NCBI GenBank assembly: GCA_041178225.1
Contig: JBEGVV010000258.1
Coordinates: forward strand, 3,642 to 67,641
DNA: 64,000 nucleotides
Reading direction: 5' to 3'
From: CAIOSQ01 sp041178225
Lineage (GTDB): Bacteria > Pseudomonadota > Alphaproteobacteria > CACIAM-22H2
Position 1 is the stretch's first letter. Each line of letters begins with the position of its first letter. Below are positions 26,494 to 34,142 of the stretch, piece after piece. The notes under the pieces are model-generated. The model did not search any database. It was not told where the DNA came from and saw nothing but the letters and a program-made list of their open reading frames with translations. Position numbers and translations under genes: made by a program.

Positions 26494-27513
26494 ATGCAGG
26501 ACAGCCTCGTCGAGATCCTCTCCGCGCTCCGCCGGCTCGGGCTCGTGCGGGGAGACGCCGATCCTCCCGCCGAGCCCCTCGCCGGCGGCGTGTCCTCCGA
26601 CATATGGCGCATCGACCTTCCCGGCGGCGCGATCTGCGTGAAGCGCGCGCTCGCCCGGCTGCGCGTCGCGCAGGACTGGCGCGCGCCGGTCGAGCGCAAC
26701 GCCTTCGAGGTCGCGTGGATGGAGGTCGCGGGCGAGGCCGTGCCAGGCGCCGTGCCGCGCCTCGTCGCCGTCGACGACGCTACGAAGCTCTTCGCGATGG
26801 AGTTCCTCGACCCGCGGACGCATCCGCTGTGGAAGGCGCGGCTGCGCGACGGGATCGCCGAGCCGCCGGTCGCGCGCGCCGTCGGCGAGCGCCTCGCGCG
26901 CATCCACGCCGCGACGGCCGGCCGCGACGACGTGGCGGCGCGGTTCCGCAGCGACGCGATCTTCCACGCGATCCGCCTCGAGCCCTACCTGCTCGCCACC
27001 GCGCGCCGCCATCCCGACCTCGCGCCGCGGCTGGAGGCGCTCGTCGCGCGCACGGCCGCGACGCGCCTCGCGCTGGTGCACGGCGACGTCAGCCCGAAGA
27101 ACATCCTGGCCGGCCCGAGCGGCCCGGTCTTCCTCGACGCCGAGTGCGCCTGGTACGGGGACCCGGCCTTCGACGCGGCCTTCTGCCTCAACCATCTCCT
27201 GCTCAAGGCGGCATGGCGGCCGGCGCACGCGATCGCCTATCTCTCCCTCTTCGACGCTTTGCGGCGGTCCTACCTCGCGGGCTGCGACTGGGAGCCGGTC
27301 GCCGGGCTCGAGGCGCGCATCGCCGCCCTTCTGCCCGCGCTCCTCCTGGCACGCGTCGACGGCAAGTCGCCGGTCGAGTACATCGTCGACGACGCGATGC
27401 GCGACGCGGTCCGCCGCGTCGCGCGCCCCCTTGTCGCCGCCCCTCCGGCCGACATCTCCGCCATCCGCGCGGCCTGGGCCGCCGAAACCGCCAGCTGGAG
27501 CCGCCATCCATGA
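26494..27513 (+). CDS. APH-like small-molecule kinase
   Basis: The 339-residue protein has the eukaryotic-like kinase fold of the aminoglycoside phosphotransferase family: a P-loop-like GGVSSDIWRI with Lys50, the catalytic loop HGDVSPKN (Asp198, Asn203) and the metal-binding Asp215 in LDAECAWYGD. Family members phosphorylate choline, homoserine, sugars, methylthioribose or drugs. The stop codon overlaps the enolase-like gene's ATG as ATGA, so kinase and enolase-like enzyme are made together. This suggests it phosphorylates a small hydroxy acid. An antibiotic-resistance role is not supported. Confidence 0.88.
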   Translation: MQDSLVEILSALRRLGLVRGDADPPAEPLAGGVSSDIWRIDLPGGAICVKRALARLRVAQDWRAPVERNAFEVAWMEVAGEAVPGAVPRLVAVDDATKLFAMEFLDPRTHPLWKARLRDGIAEPPVARAVGERLARIHAATAGRDDVAARFRSDAIFHAIRLEPYLLATARRHPDLAPRLEALVARTAATRLALVHGDVSPKNILAGPSGPVFLDAECAWYGDPAFDAAFCLNHLLLKAAWRPAHAIAYLSLFDALRRSYLAGCDWEPVAGLEARIAALLPALLLARVDGKSPVEYIVDDAMRDAVRRVARPLVAAPPADISAIRAAWAAETASWSRHP

Positions 27514-28781
27514 CATCGACCCGCATCGCCCGCATCCATGGACGGCGCGTCTGGGACTCCCGCGGCCGGCCCACGGTCGAGGCCGAGGTCGAGCTCGCGG
27601 GCGGCGCGACCGGCCGCGCCATCGCGCCCGCCGGCGCCTCGACCGGCTCGGGCGAGGCCGTCGACCTGCGCGACGGTGGCGGCTCGCAGGGAGGCCTCGA
27701 CGTCACGAAGGCCGTCGGCAACGTGAACGGGGACATCGCGAGCCTGCTGCAGGGCATGGACGCCGCCGACCAGGGCGCGGTCGATGCCGAGCTGGTCGCG
27801 CTCGACGGCACGCCGACGAAGCGGCGCCTGGGCGGCAACGCGACGATCGCCGTCTCCATGGCCGTGGCCCATGCCTCGGCGGCGCAGCGCGGCCTGCCGC
27901 TCTGGCGCCATCTCGGCGGCGAGCGGCCGCTGGTCGCGCTGCCGGAGATCCAGGTCATCGGCGGCGGCGCGCATGCCGCCGCGCGCGTCGACCTGCAGGA
28001 TTTCCTCGTCATCGCGACCGGCGCGTCCTCGGTCGCCGAGGCGCTCGACTGGACGGGCGACGTCTATCGCGCCGCTGGCGCCATCCTGAAGGAGCGCGGC
28101 CTGCTGCAGGGCGTCGCCGACGAGGGCGGCTGGTGGCCGGCCTTCGAGTCCAACGAGGCCGCGCTCGAGACGCTCTATCGCGCGATCGAGAAGGCGGGCT
28201 TCGCGCCGGGGCGCGAGATGTCGATCTCGCTCGACATCGCCGCCACCCAGTTCCACGACAAGGGCAGCTACAGGCTGCGCCGCGACGACCGCACGATGGA
28301 CGCCGCCGCGCTCGGCGCGATGCTCGCGCGCTGGGCCGACGACTACCGGATCGTGGCGATCGAGGATCCGGTCGCGGAGACCGATGCCGAGGGCATGGTG
28401 GCCTTCACCCGCGCCGTCGGCGCGCGTTGCCTCGTCGTCGGCGACGACTTCCTTGTGACCAACGCCGCGCGCATCCGCGCCGCGGCGGCGGCAGGCGCCT
28501 GCAACACCGCGCTGATCAAGCCCAACCAGGCCGGAACGCTGAGCGAGACGAAGGCGGCCTTCGACGCCGCGCGCGCGGCCGGCTGGCGCACGATCGTCTC
28601 GGCGCGCTCGGGCGAGACCGAGGATTGCACCATCGTCCACCTCGCCGCCGCATGGGGCGCGGACCTCCTCAAGGTCGGCTCCTTCGCGCGCGGCGAGCGG
28701 ACCGCGAAATGGAACGAGAGCCTGCGCCTCGCGGAAGTCGAGGGCGCGGGCTTCACGCGCTGGAAACCGATCGGGGGATGA
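27510..28781 (+). CDS. Enolase-like phosphopyruvate hydratase paralogue with altered active site
   Basis: The 423-residue protein aligns with enolase end to end. Retained: Glu205 (ADEGGW), Asp242 (SLDIAAT), Glu285 (AIEDP), Asp312 (VGDDF), Lys337 (ALIKPNQ) and Lys388 (LLKVGS), so the metal site and the Lys/Glu acid-base pair are kept. Changed: the SHRSGETED loop reads SARSGETED (Ala365 for His), the QEFM element reads LQDFL (Asp164 for Glu), and the mobile loop reads PAGASTG. In enolase that His contacts substrate. It is probably not the housekeeping enolase. With a coupled kinase upstream and an M14 peptidase downstream, it may dehydrate another 2-phospho-hydroxy acid. It overlaps both neighbours by four bases. 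Confidence 0.85.
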   Translation: MTSTRIARIHGRRVWDSRGRPTVEAEVELAGGATGRAIAPAGASTGSGEAVDLRDGGGSQGGLDVTKAVGNVNGDIASLLQGMDAADQGAVDAELVALDGTPTKRRLGGNATIAVSMAVAHASAAQRGLPLWRHLGGERPLVALPEIQVIGGGAHAAARVDLQDFLVIATGASSVAEALDWTGDVYRAAGAILKERGLLQGVADEGGWWPAFESNEAALETLYRAIEKAGFAPGREMSISLDIAATQFHDKGSYRLRRDDRTMDAAALGAMLARWADDYRIVAIEDPVAETDAEGMVAFTRAVGARCLVVGDDFLVTNAARIRAAAAAGACNTALIKPNQAGTLSETKAAFDAARAAGWRTIVSARSGETEDCTIVHLAAAWGADLLKVGSFARGERTAKWNESLRLAEVEGAGFTRWKPIGG

Positions 28782-29917
28782 CGCCCATGTTCATCGACGC
28801 GGAGTTCGACGGCGGCAACATCGAGGTGCTCGACGCCTCGGTCCCGGGCCTCGCGAGGCTGGCGATACGGCCGGACCGCTTCTCCCACTACTACCAGTGG
28901 TTCTGCTTCCGGCTCTCCGGGGCGCGCGGGCGCGAATGCGTCCTGCGGATCGAGAACGCGTCGGGCGCGGGCTATCCCGCGGGCTGGCGCAACGGCTATC
29001 GCGCCGTCGCGTCGACCGACCGCGAGGCGTGGCGCCGCGTGCCGACATCCTATGACGGCACGGCGCTGGAGATCCGCCTCGTGCCCGAGGCCGACTGCAC
29101 CTGGATCGCCTATTTCGCGCCCTACACGCAGGAGCAGCACGACCGCTTCCTCGGGCGCGTGACCGCGGACCCGCGCGTCGTCCACGAAACCATGGGCCGC
29201 AGCCTCGACGGCAGGCCCCTCGACCTGCTGCGCATCGCGACCCCGGGCGCAGGCAAGCGCGTCGCCTGGGTCATCGCGCGCCAGCATGCCGGCGAGACGA
29301 TGGCCTCGTATTTCCTCGAGGGCTTCGTCGGCCGCCTGCTGGAACCGCACGACGAGGTCGCGGCCAACCTGCTCGACCGCTTCGTCTTCCATGTCGTGCC
29401 GAACATGAACCCCGACGGATCGCGGCGCGGTCACCTGCGCTGCAACGCCGCCGGCGTCGACCTGAACCGCGAATGGGCCGCGCCCTCGGCCGCGCGCAGC
29501 CCGGAGATCCTCCACGTGCGCCAGCGCATGGAGAGGACCGGCGTCGACCTCTTCCTCGACATCCACGGCGACGAGGCGACGCCGCACAACTTCCTGATCG
29601 GCTCGATGGGCGTGCCCAACCAGACCGAGGGGATGACGCGGCTCTTCCGCGACTACCTCGCCGCGCTCGTCGCCGCGACGCCGGAGCACCACGCGCATAA
29701 CGGCAACTGGTCGCGCGATCCCGGCAGCATCAACCTCGCCATCGGCTCTTCATGGGTCGCGAACCGGTTCCGCTGCCTCGCGATCACGGTGGAGATGCCC
29801 TTCGCCGACGAGGACGACACGCCCGATGCCGTCCATGGATGGTCGCCGCTTCGCAGCCACCATCTCGGCCGCGCGCATCTCGACGCGGTGCGCGCGGTGG
29901 CGCCGCGCCTGCGCTGA
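28778..29917 (+). CDS. M14-family (cytosolic carboxypeptidase-like) metallopeptidase
   Basis: The 379-residue protein has an N-terminal beta-sandwich-like region (1-130) as in cytosolic carboxypeptidases (Nna1/AGTPBP group), then the catalytic M14 domain. Its zinc site is His170/Glu173 (RQHAGETM) and His263 (DIHGDE). NPDG and LNREW form the substrate-carboxylate region, and Glu339 in ITVEMPF is the catalytic base. No signal peptide is seen, so it acts in the cytoplasm. The ATG at 28778 overlaps the enolase-like stop as ATGA; an in-frame ATG at 28787 is possible. It may remove an amino acid from a peptide-like pathway intermediate. Confidence 0.85.
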   Translation: MTPMFIDAEFDGGNIEVLDASVPGLARLAIRPDRFSHYYQWFCFRLSGARGRECVLRIENASGAGYPAGWRNGYRAVASTDREAWRRVPTSYDGTALEIRLVPEADCTWIAYFAPYTQEQHDRFLGRVTADPRVVHETMGRSLDGRPLDLLRIATPGAGKRVAWVIARQHAGETMASYFLEGFVGRLLEPHDEVAANLLDRFVFHVVPNMNPDGSRRGHLRCNAAGVDLNREWAAPSAARSPEILHVRQRMERTGVDLFLDIHGDEATPHNFLIGSMGVPNQTEGMTRLFRDYLAALVAATPEHHAHNGNWSRDPGSINLAIGSSWVANRFRCLAITVEMPFADEDDTPDAVHGWSPLRSHHLGRAHLDAVRAVAPRLR

Positions 29918-29927
29918 GGCGCGTGGC

Positions 29928-32900
29928 TCAGCCGCCGTCGCCGACGACCGAGAAGGGTGCCCAGAAGATCGGGTGCGCGTAGGAGAACACGGTGCGCCCG
30001 CCCTCGACGAAGCCCGGGCCATCGATCAGCGCCAGCATCGCCTGCTGGGCTGCCTTCGCCCGCGCGAGGCCCGGATCCGCCGCCTGCCGCGCGAAGAGGT
30101 CCGTCGTCAGGGCCCGCGCGCTCGTCGTCTCGACCGGCCAGTTCGTCACCAGCAGCGCCCGCGTCCCAGCGTAGAAGAACGCGCGGCCCAGGCCGGAGAC
30201 CGCCTCCGCCCCCGCGCCATCGCCCGTCGCCGTGTTGCACGCGCTCAGCACGACCCAGTCCGCATTGAGGCGCAGCCCCAGTACCTCGTCCATCGTCAGC
30301 AGGCCGTCGCCGTCGCTTCCCGCGACCGCCGGCGCCGTCAGCGCCAGCGCGGGCTGCGCCAGTCCGTTCAGGTCGCCAGGCACCAGGCCATGCGTGGCGA
30401 ACATCACCACCTTGCGGTCCGAGAGGCTGGCCCCCTTCACGCGCGCCTCGCTCGCCTGCAATCCCAGGAACACGTCGGCGGAGGGATCCGCCTTCAGCGC
30501 CACCGCGATGCTCCGCACCTCGTCGGCGGTGTCGGGAAGCCGCGGCAGGCTCGCCAGCTCGGCGCTTGCCGAGGACTGCGTCTGCGGGGCGTTGCGCCGC
30601 ACCAGCGGCAGGCCTCGCGTCTGCAGCCCGCGGGTCGTCAGCTGGGCCACCTGCGTGCTGCCCGCCGCCGCCTGCTCGGTGCTGAAATACGGGTCGCCGA
30701 AGCCGATGAACGGCTTGCGCGACGCCTCCCCGGGCGCAAGGCGTCGCAACGCCCCCAGCGACGCGACCGACGGGAGCTGCGTCACCGCCTTCTCGCGCGC
30801 GAGGAACGGGACCTGCGCATAGCCGGAGAACAGCGCGCGGCCCTGAGTGTCGGCTGGCGCCGGCACCGCCCGCGTGACCAGCAGCGAGAACGGGATCTGG
30901 CCCAGCGCCTTGTCGGGCACGACCAGCAGGCTCTCCGCCCCGGCCAGCCCCGCCCTCACCGGCGCCAGGAACTGCTCGTGCAGGCGATGCGCGAGCGCCA
31001 CGTCGAAGGCGGGGATGTCGCCAAGCGTCGCCGCGTTCGGGTCAAGCGCGCGGCGCAGCCGGGCGACCGACTGCGCGATATCCTTCTCGCCGGCGGCGAC
31101 CGCGGCGAAGGCCGCGGGACCGCTCTTCGGCACGGCCCACACGAAGCTTCGCGCCTGGCCAACGTAGACGCTCACCAGCGCCTCGCCGGCACGAAGCTGG
31201 GACTGCACGTCCTCGACCGTCGCGGGCCGCGGGTCGATCAGGCTCGCGTAGTCCGGGAAGCGCCGCTCGATCTCCTCGCGCAAGGACGCGCGCGCACGGC
31301 GCAGCGTGTCGATGCTCGTGCGCAGCGAAGCCGTCGCGGCCGCGTCCTGCTGGCTCGCCGGGGACGACAGGATGTTCGACAGCAAGCCGAACTGCGCCGC
31401 GATCTGCTTGCGCGCATCCTGCTCCTGGCGCACCAGCGCCGCGAGGCCGGGGTCGCGGATCCCCGAGCGCGCCGCGCTCTCCGCCAGAGCGCGCTGCACG
31501 CCCTGCGCGCGCGCCGCGTCCGCCACGCGGAACGCCTCGGCCGCCGGGTCGAGGCCACCACCCGCGGAAGCGGGCAACGAACTCAGGAGGTCGACGTAGC
31601 TCTCCAGCACGAAGCGCTGCACGCGCTCGCGCTGCGCGCCGCCCTCCTCGTCCTCGCTCTGCCGCGACACCTGCAGCAGGACCGGCACCGACGCGCGGAA
31701 GCCGGCAAGCGCCTCCTCCCGCTTCCCCGTCGCGGCCTGCGCTGCCGCCAGGATCCCGCGCGACTGGGCCGTCTCGTAGTGCCGCTCCCCGAAATTGCGC
31801 GCGCGCTCGGACGCAAGGCGCTCGGCACTTGCCATGATCGCCGTGGCCCGGCCGGACTCGATCCGGGAGACGAGAAAGCCGGGCTGGCTCTCGACGCGGC
31901 GAAAGCGCTCGTCCGGATCGTCCGCGAACACCGCGAGGGCACGGTCGATCGCCGCATCCGACGCCGCAATGTCGCCCTCCTCGCGCGCCGCCGAGGCGGA
32001 GAGGAGGTTGCCCAAGGCGACGAAGCGCGATCCCTTGAAGACGCCATAGCGGTCGTAGGTCGCGAGGGCGACCTCGGCGAGTTGTCGCGACTCGGCGAAA
32101 CGACGCTGCTCCAGCATGTTGCGGGACAGGTTCAGCGACAGGGCGGCGACGCGAAGGCTGTCGCGCCCGAAGACCCGCAGCGCGTGGACGAGGGCACGCC
32201 TGAACTCGACCTCGGCCTCCACCAGCCTCCCCTGCATCCGCAGCACGTTGCCGAGCTGCGCGAGGGAGACGAGGAGCTGGCTGTCCTGGAGGTCGTCGCT
32301 GACGTCCGGCACCACCGCCTTGATCGCCTGCCTGTTGGCGAGGTTCCACTGCTCGTTCTCCAGCGCGGCCCGCGAACTGCGTTCGGCCTCGGCGTAGCGC
32401 CCCTCGGCCATCCTGACCTCGGCCTCCGCGCGCAGGATCAGGGCCTCCTGCATTCGGCGAGATGCCTGGTACCCGGACGAGCGCTGGTAGCCCGGGTCGG
32501 CGAGCGCACGCCTCGCCGCGGCAAGCCCCCGCTCGGCTGCAGCGAGATCCCCTGCCTGGGCGTCAAGGTTAGCCAGCGACGCCTCGCCCGCCGAGATTGT
32601 CCCCATCCGCCCGCTGGCGCGCGCAGCCTGCAGGCGCTTGATGGCGGCGTCATGGGCGTTCCGGGCATTGCCCACGAAGGACTCTGCCGCCATCAGTTCC
32701 TGGTAGGCCCGCGATGTGTCGAGGCGGTTTGCCTCGCCGATCCGCGCGGCCTCGCGCAGATCCCGGACCTGCCCGTCCACCAGGCCCAGTTCGCCACGCG
32801 CCTGCGCGCGCCTGAGGAGGAAGCCGTAGAGCGCGGCGGGCGAGGCACTCGCGGGAGGCTCCGCGCCGCTGGCGGCGCTGAGCGCGGCGACGCGCGCCGG

Positions 32901-33086
32901 GTCCGGGCTGGCCTGGGCGAGCAGCGCCGTGATGTCGCTGATCGTGCGCGGCGGCGGCACGAAGGCCGCCTGCCCCTGGAACCCGGCCTGGACGCGCCGC
33001 GCCTCGTCGAGGGACATGGCCGGCCGCTCGTCCTGGCAGCCGCCCATGGCAAGCAGCCCAAAGATCGCTACGACGACGCGCTTCAT
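29928..33086 (-). CDS. CHAT-domain (caspase-like) TPR lipoprotein
   Basis: The 1052-residue protein starts with a signal peptide ending LLAMGGC (Cys17), a plausible lipobox, so it is probably anchored in a membrane facing the periplasm. Residues ~30-650 are helical with TPR-like repeats. The C-terminal third is a CHAT domain with the catalytic pair His899 (MFATHGLV) and Cys950 (VVLSACNTATG), plus GLGRAFFYAGTRALLVTNWPV, all typical. CHAT proteases cleave partner proteins after a trigger. The ATG at 33086 is preceded by GGAGGGG. It is convergent with the M14 gene and is probably an independent transcript. Confidence 0.88.
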   Translation of the reverse strand: MKRVVVAIFGLLAMGGCQDERPAMSLDEARRVQAGFQGQAAFVPPPRTISDITALLAQASPDPARVAALSAASGAEPPASASPAALYGFLLRRAQARGELGLVDGQVRDLREAARIGEANRLDTSRAYQELMAAESFVGNARNAHDAAIKRLQAARASGRMGTISAGEASLANLDAQAGDLAAAERGLAAARRALADPGYQRSSGYQASRRMQEALILRAEAEVRMAEGRYAEAERSSRAALENEQWNLANRQAIKAVVPDVSDDLQDSQLLVSLAQLGNVLRMQGRLVEAEVEFRRALVHALRVFGRDSLRVAALSLNLSRNMLEQRRFAESRQLAEVALATYDRYGVFKGSRFVALGNLLSASAAREEGDIAASDAAIDRALAVFADDPDERFRRVESQPGFLVSRIESGRATAIMASAERLASERARNFGERHYETAQSRGILAAAQAATGKREEALAGFRASVPVLLQVSRQSEDEEGGAQRERVQRFVLESYVDLLSSLPASAGGGLDPAAEAFRVADAARAQGVQRALAESAARSGIRDPGLAALVRQEQDARKQIAAQFGLLSNILSSPASQQDAAATASLRTSIDTLRRARASLREEIERRFPDYASLIDPRPATVEDVQSQLRAGEALVSVYVGQARSFVWAVPKSGPAAFAAVAAGEKDIAQSVARLRRALDPNAATLGDIPAFDVALAHRLHEQFLAPVRAGLAGAESLLVVPDKALGQIPFSLLVTRAVPAPADTQGRALFSGYAQVPFLAREKAVTQLPSVASLGALRRLAPGEASRKPFIGFGDPYFSTEQAAAGSTQVAQLTTRGLQTRGLPLVRRNAPQTQSSASAELASLPRLPDTADEVRSIAVALKADPSADVFLGLQASEARVKGASLSDRKVVMFATHGLVPGDLNGLAQPALALTAPAVAGSDGDGLLTMDEVLGLRLNADWVVLSACNTATGDGAGAEAVSGLGRAFFYAGTRALLVTNWPVETTSARALTTDLFARQAADPGLARAKAAQQAMLALIDGPGFVEGGRTVFSYAHPIFWAPFSVVGDGG

Positions 33087-33117
33087 CGCCCCTCCGCCAA
33101 GCACCCCGCTTCCTGAA

Positions 33118-33127
33118 AATCTAGATT
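33118..33127. promoter_or_regulatory. Perfect palindrome AATCTAGATT upstream of the CHAT gene
   Basis: A ten-base palindrome lies 31 bases before the CHAT gene start (minus strand), in one of the few AT-rich patches of the window. It sits where an operator or promoter element might be. No known regulator site is recognised. Confidence 0.25.
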
Positions 33128-33172
33128 GCGCCGACGGGAGCGAGCAAGGACCTGGGCGACAGGCACCGCTTC

Positions 33173-34102
33173 TCAGCGCGGCAGCCGGTCCAGGTACTGC
33201 TTGACGAAATCGCAGCCGACATCGGCGATGTAGGCGTCGGTGAGGCGCTTCGTGACCGGGCCCGGCACCTTGCCGTCTCCGATCTCCTGCCCGTTGAACC
33301 GCCGCACCGGGCAGATGCAGAGGCTGGTCGAGGTCAGGAACATCTCGTCGGCGTTCGCGGCGTCGAAGACGTCGATGTCGCGCTCGGCGAAGGGGATCCC
33401 GCACTTCGCGGCCATGTCGATCGTCATCTGCCGGCTGACACCCGGCAGCACGTAGCGCTCGCTGGGCGTGGAAAGCTTGCCGTCGCGCACGATGAAGACG
33501 TTCGACCCCATGCCCTCGGCAAGGTTGCCATGCGCGTCGAGCAGCACGGCCCAGCCCTCGGGGTCGTGCGCCTTCACCTGCTGCTCGGCCACGATCATGT
33601 TGAGGTAGTTGTGGCTCTTGGCGCGCGGGCTCAGCATGTCCGGCGCGATGCGCCGCGCGGCGGGCGTCCAGACGTCGATGCCGTCGCGGTAGAGCCGCGC
33701 GCGGCCCTTGAGCGGCAGCGGCGTGCACTCCACCACGACCTGCGGGCCCGTGTCCTCCCAGCCCTCGTCGCCGATGGCGTCGACGCCGCGGCTGACGCGC
33801 TGGCCGATCCACCAGTCGCCCGCCGCCTCGCGCAGGTGCTCGTTGCGCGCGACGATCTCCTCGGAGATGTCGATCATCTCCTGCGGCGACATCCCTGGGT
33901 CGATGCGCAGGTACTTCATGGACCGGTAGAAGCGGTCGATGTGCTCCTTCAGGCGGAAGGCGCGCCCGTCGAAGGTGCGCGTCATGTCGAAGGCGCCGTC
34001 GCCATACTTCCAGCTGCGGTCGCGGAAGGGGATCAGCACCTGGCCCTCGGGCACGTACTTGCCGTTGAACCACGCGATGCGCTGGTTGGCGAGCTGGGAC
34101 AT
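33173..34102 (-). CDS. Class IV PLP aminotransferase (branched-chain or D-amino acid type)
   Basis: The 309-residue protein matches fold-type IV aminotransferases. The PLP lysine is Lys162 (SPRAKSHNYLN), the cofactor-binding Glu lies in LAEGMGSN, and the N-terminus has DRSWKYGDGAFDMTRTF as in IlvE-like enzymes. Length is typical of IlvE. Substrate choice among branched-chain amino acids, D-amino acids and 4-amino-4-deoxychorismate cannot be set by sequence alone. The gene is 41 bases downstream of the amidohydrolase gene and likely cotranscribed with it. Confidence 0.88.
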   Translation of the reverse strand: MSQLANQRIAWFNGKYVPEGQVLIPFRDRSWKYGDGAFDMTRTFDGRAFRLKEHIDRFYRSMKYLRIDPGMSPQEMIDISEEIVARNEHLREAAGDWWIGQRVSRGVDAIGDEGWEDTGPQVVVECTPLPLKGRARLYRDGIDVWTPAARRIAPDMLSPRAKSHNYLNMIVAEQQVKAHDPEGWAVLLDAHGNLAEGMGSNVFIVRDGKLSTPSERYVLPGVSRQMTIDMAAKCGIPFAERDIDVFDAANADEMFLTSTSLCICPVRRFNGQEIGDGKVPGPVTKRLTDAYIADVGCDFVKQYLDRLPR

Positions 34103-34142
34103 GTCTTCTCCTCGTGTGTGCCGGATGCGCGGGGCGGCGGCG

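Noticed and set aside
26494..27513. Aminoglycoside resistance gene
   Set aside because: The APH fold is shared by many metabolic kinases and the gene is translationally coupled to an enolase-like enzyme.
29826..33116. A 1096-codon open frame antisense to the CHAT gene
   Set aside because: No recognisable motif and a skewed composition. The opposite strand has clear CHAT and TPR motifs and a lipoprotein start.
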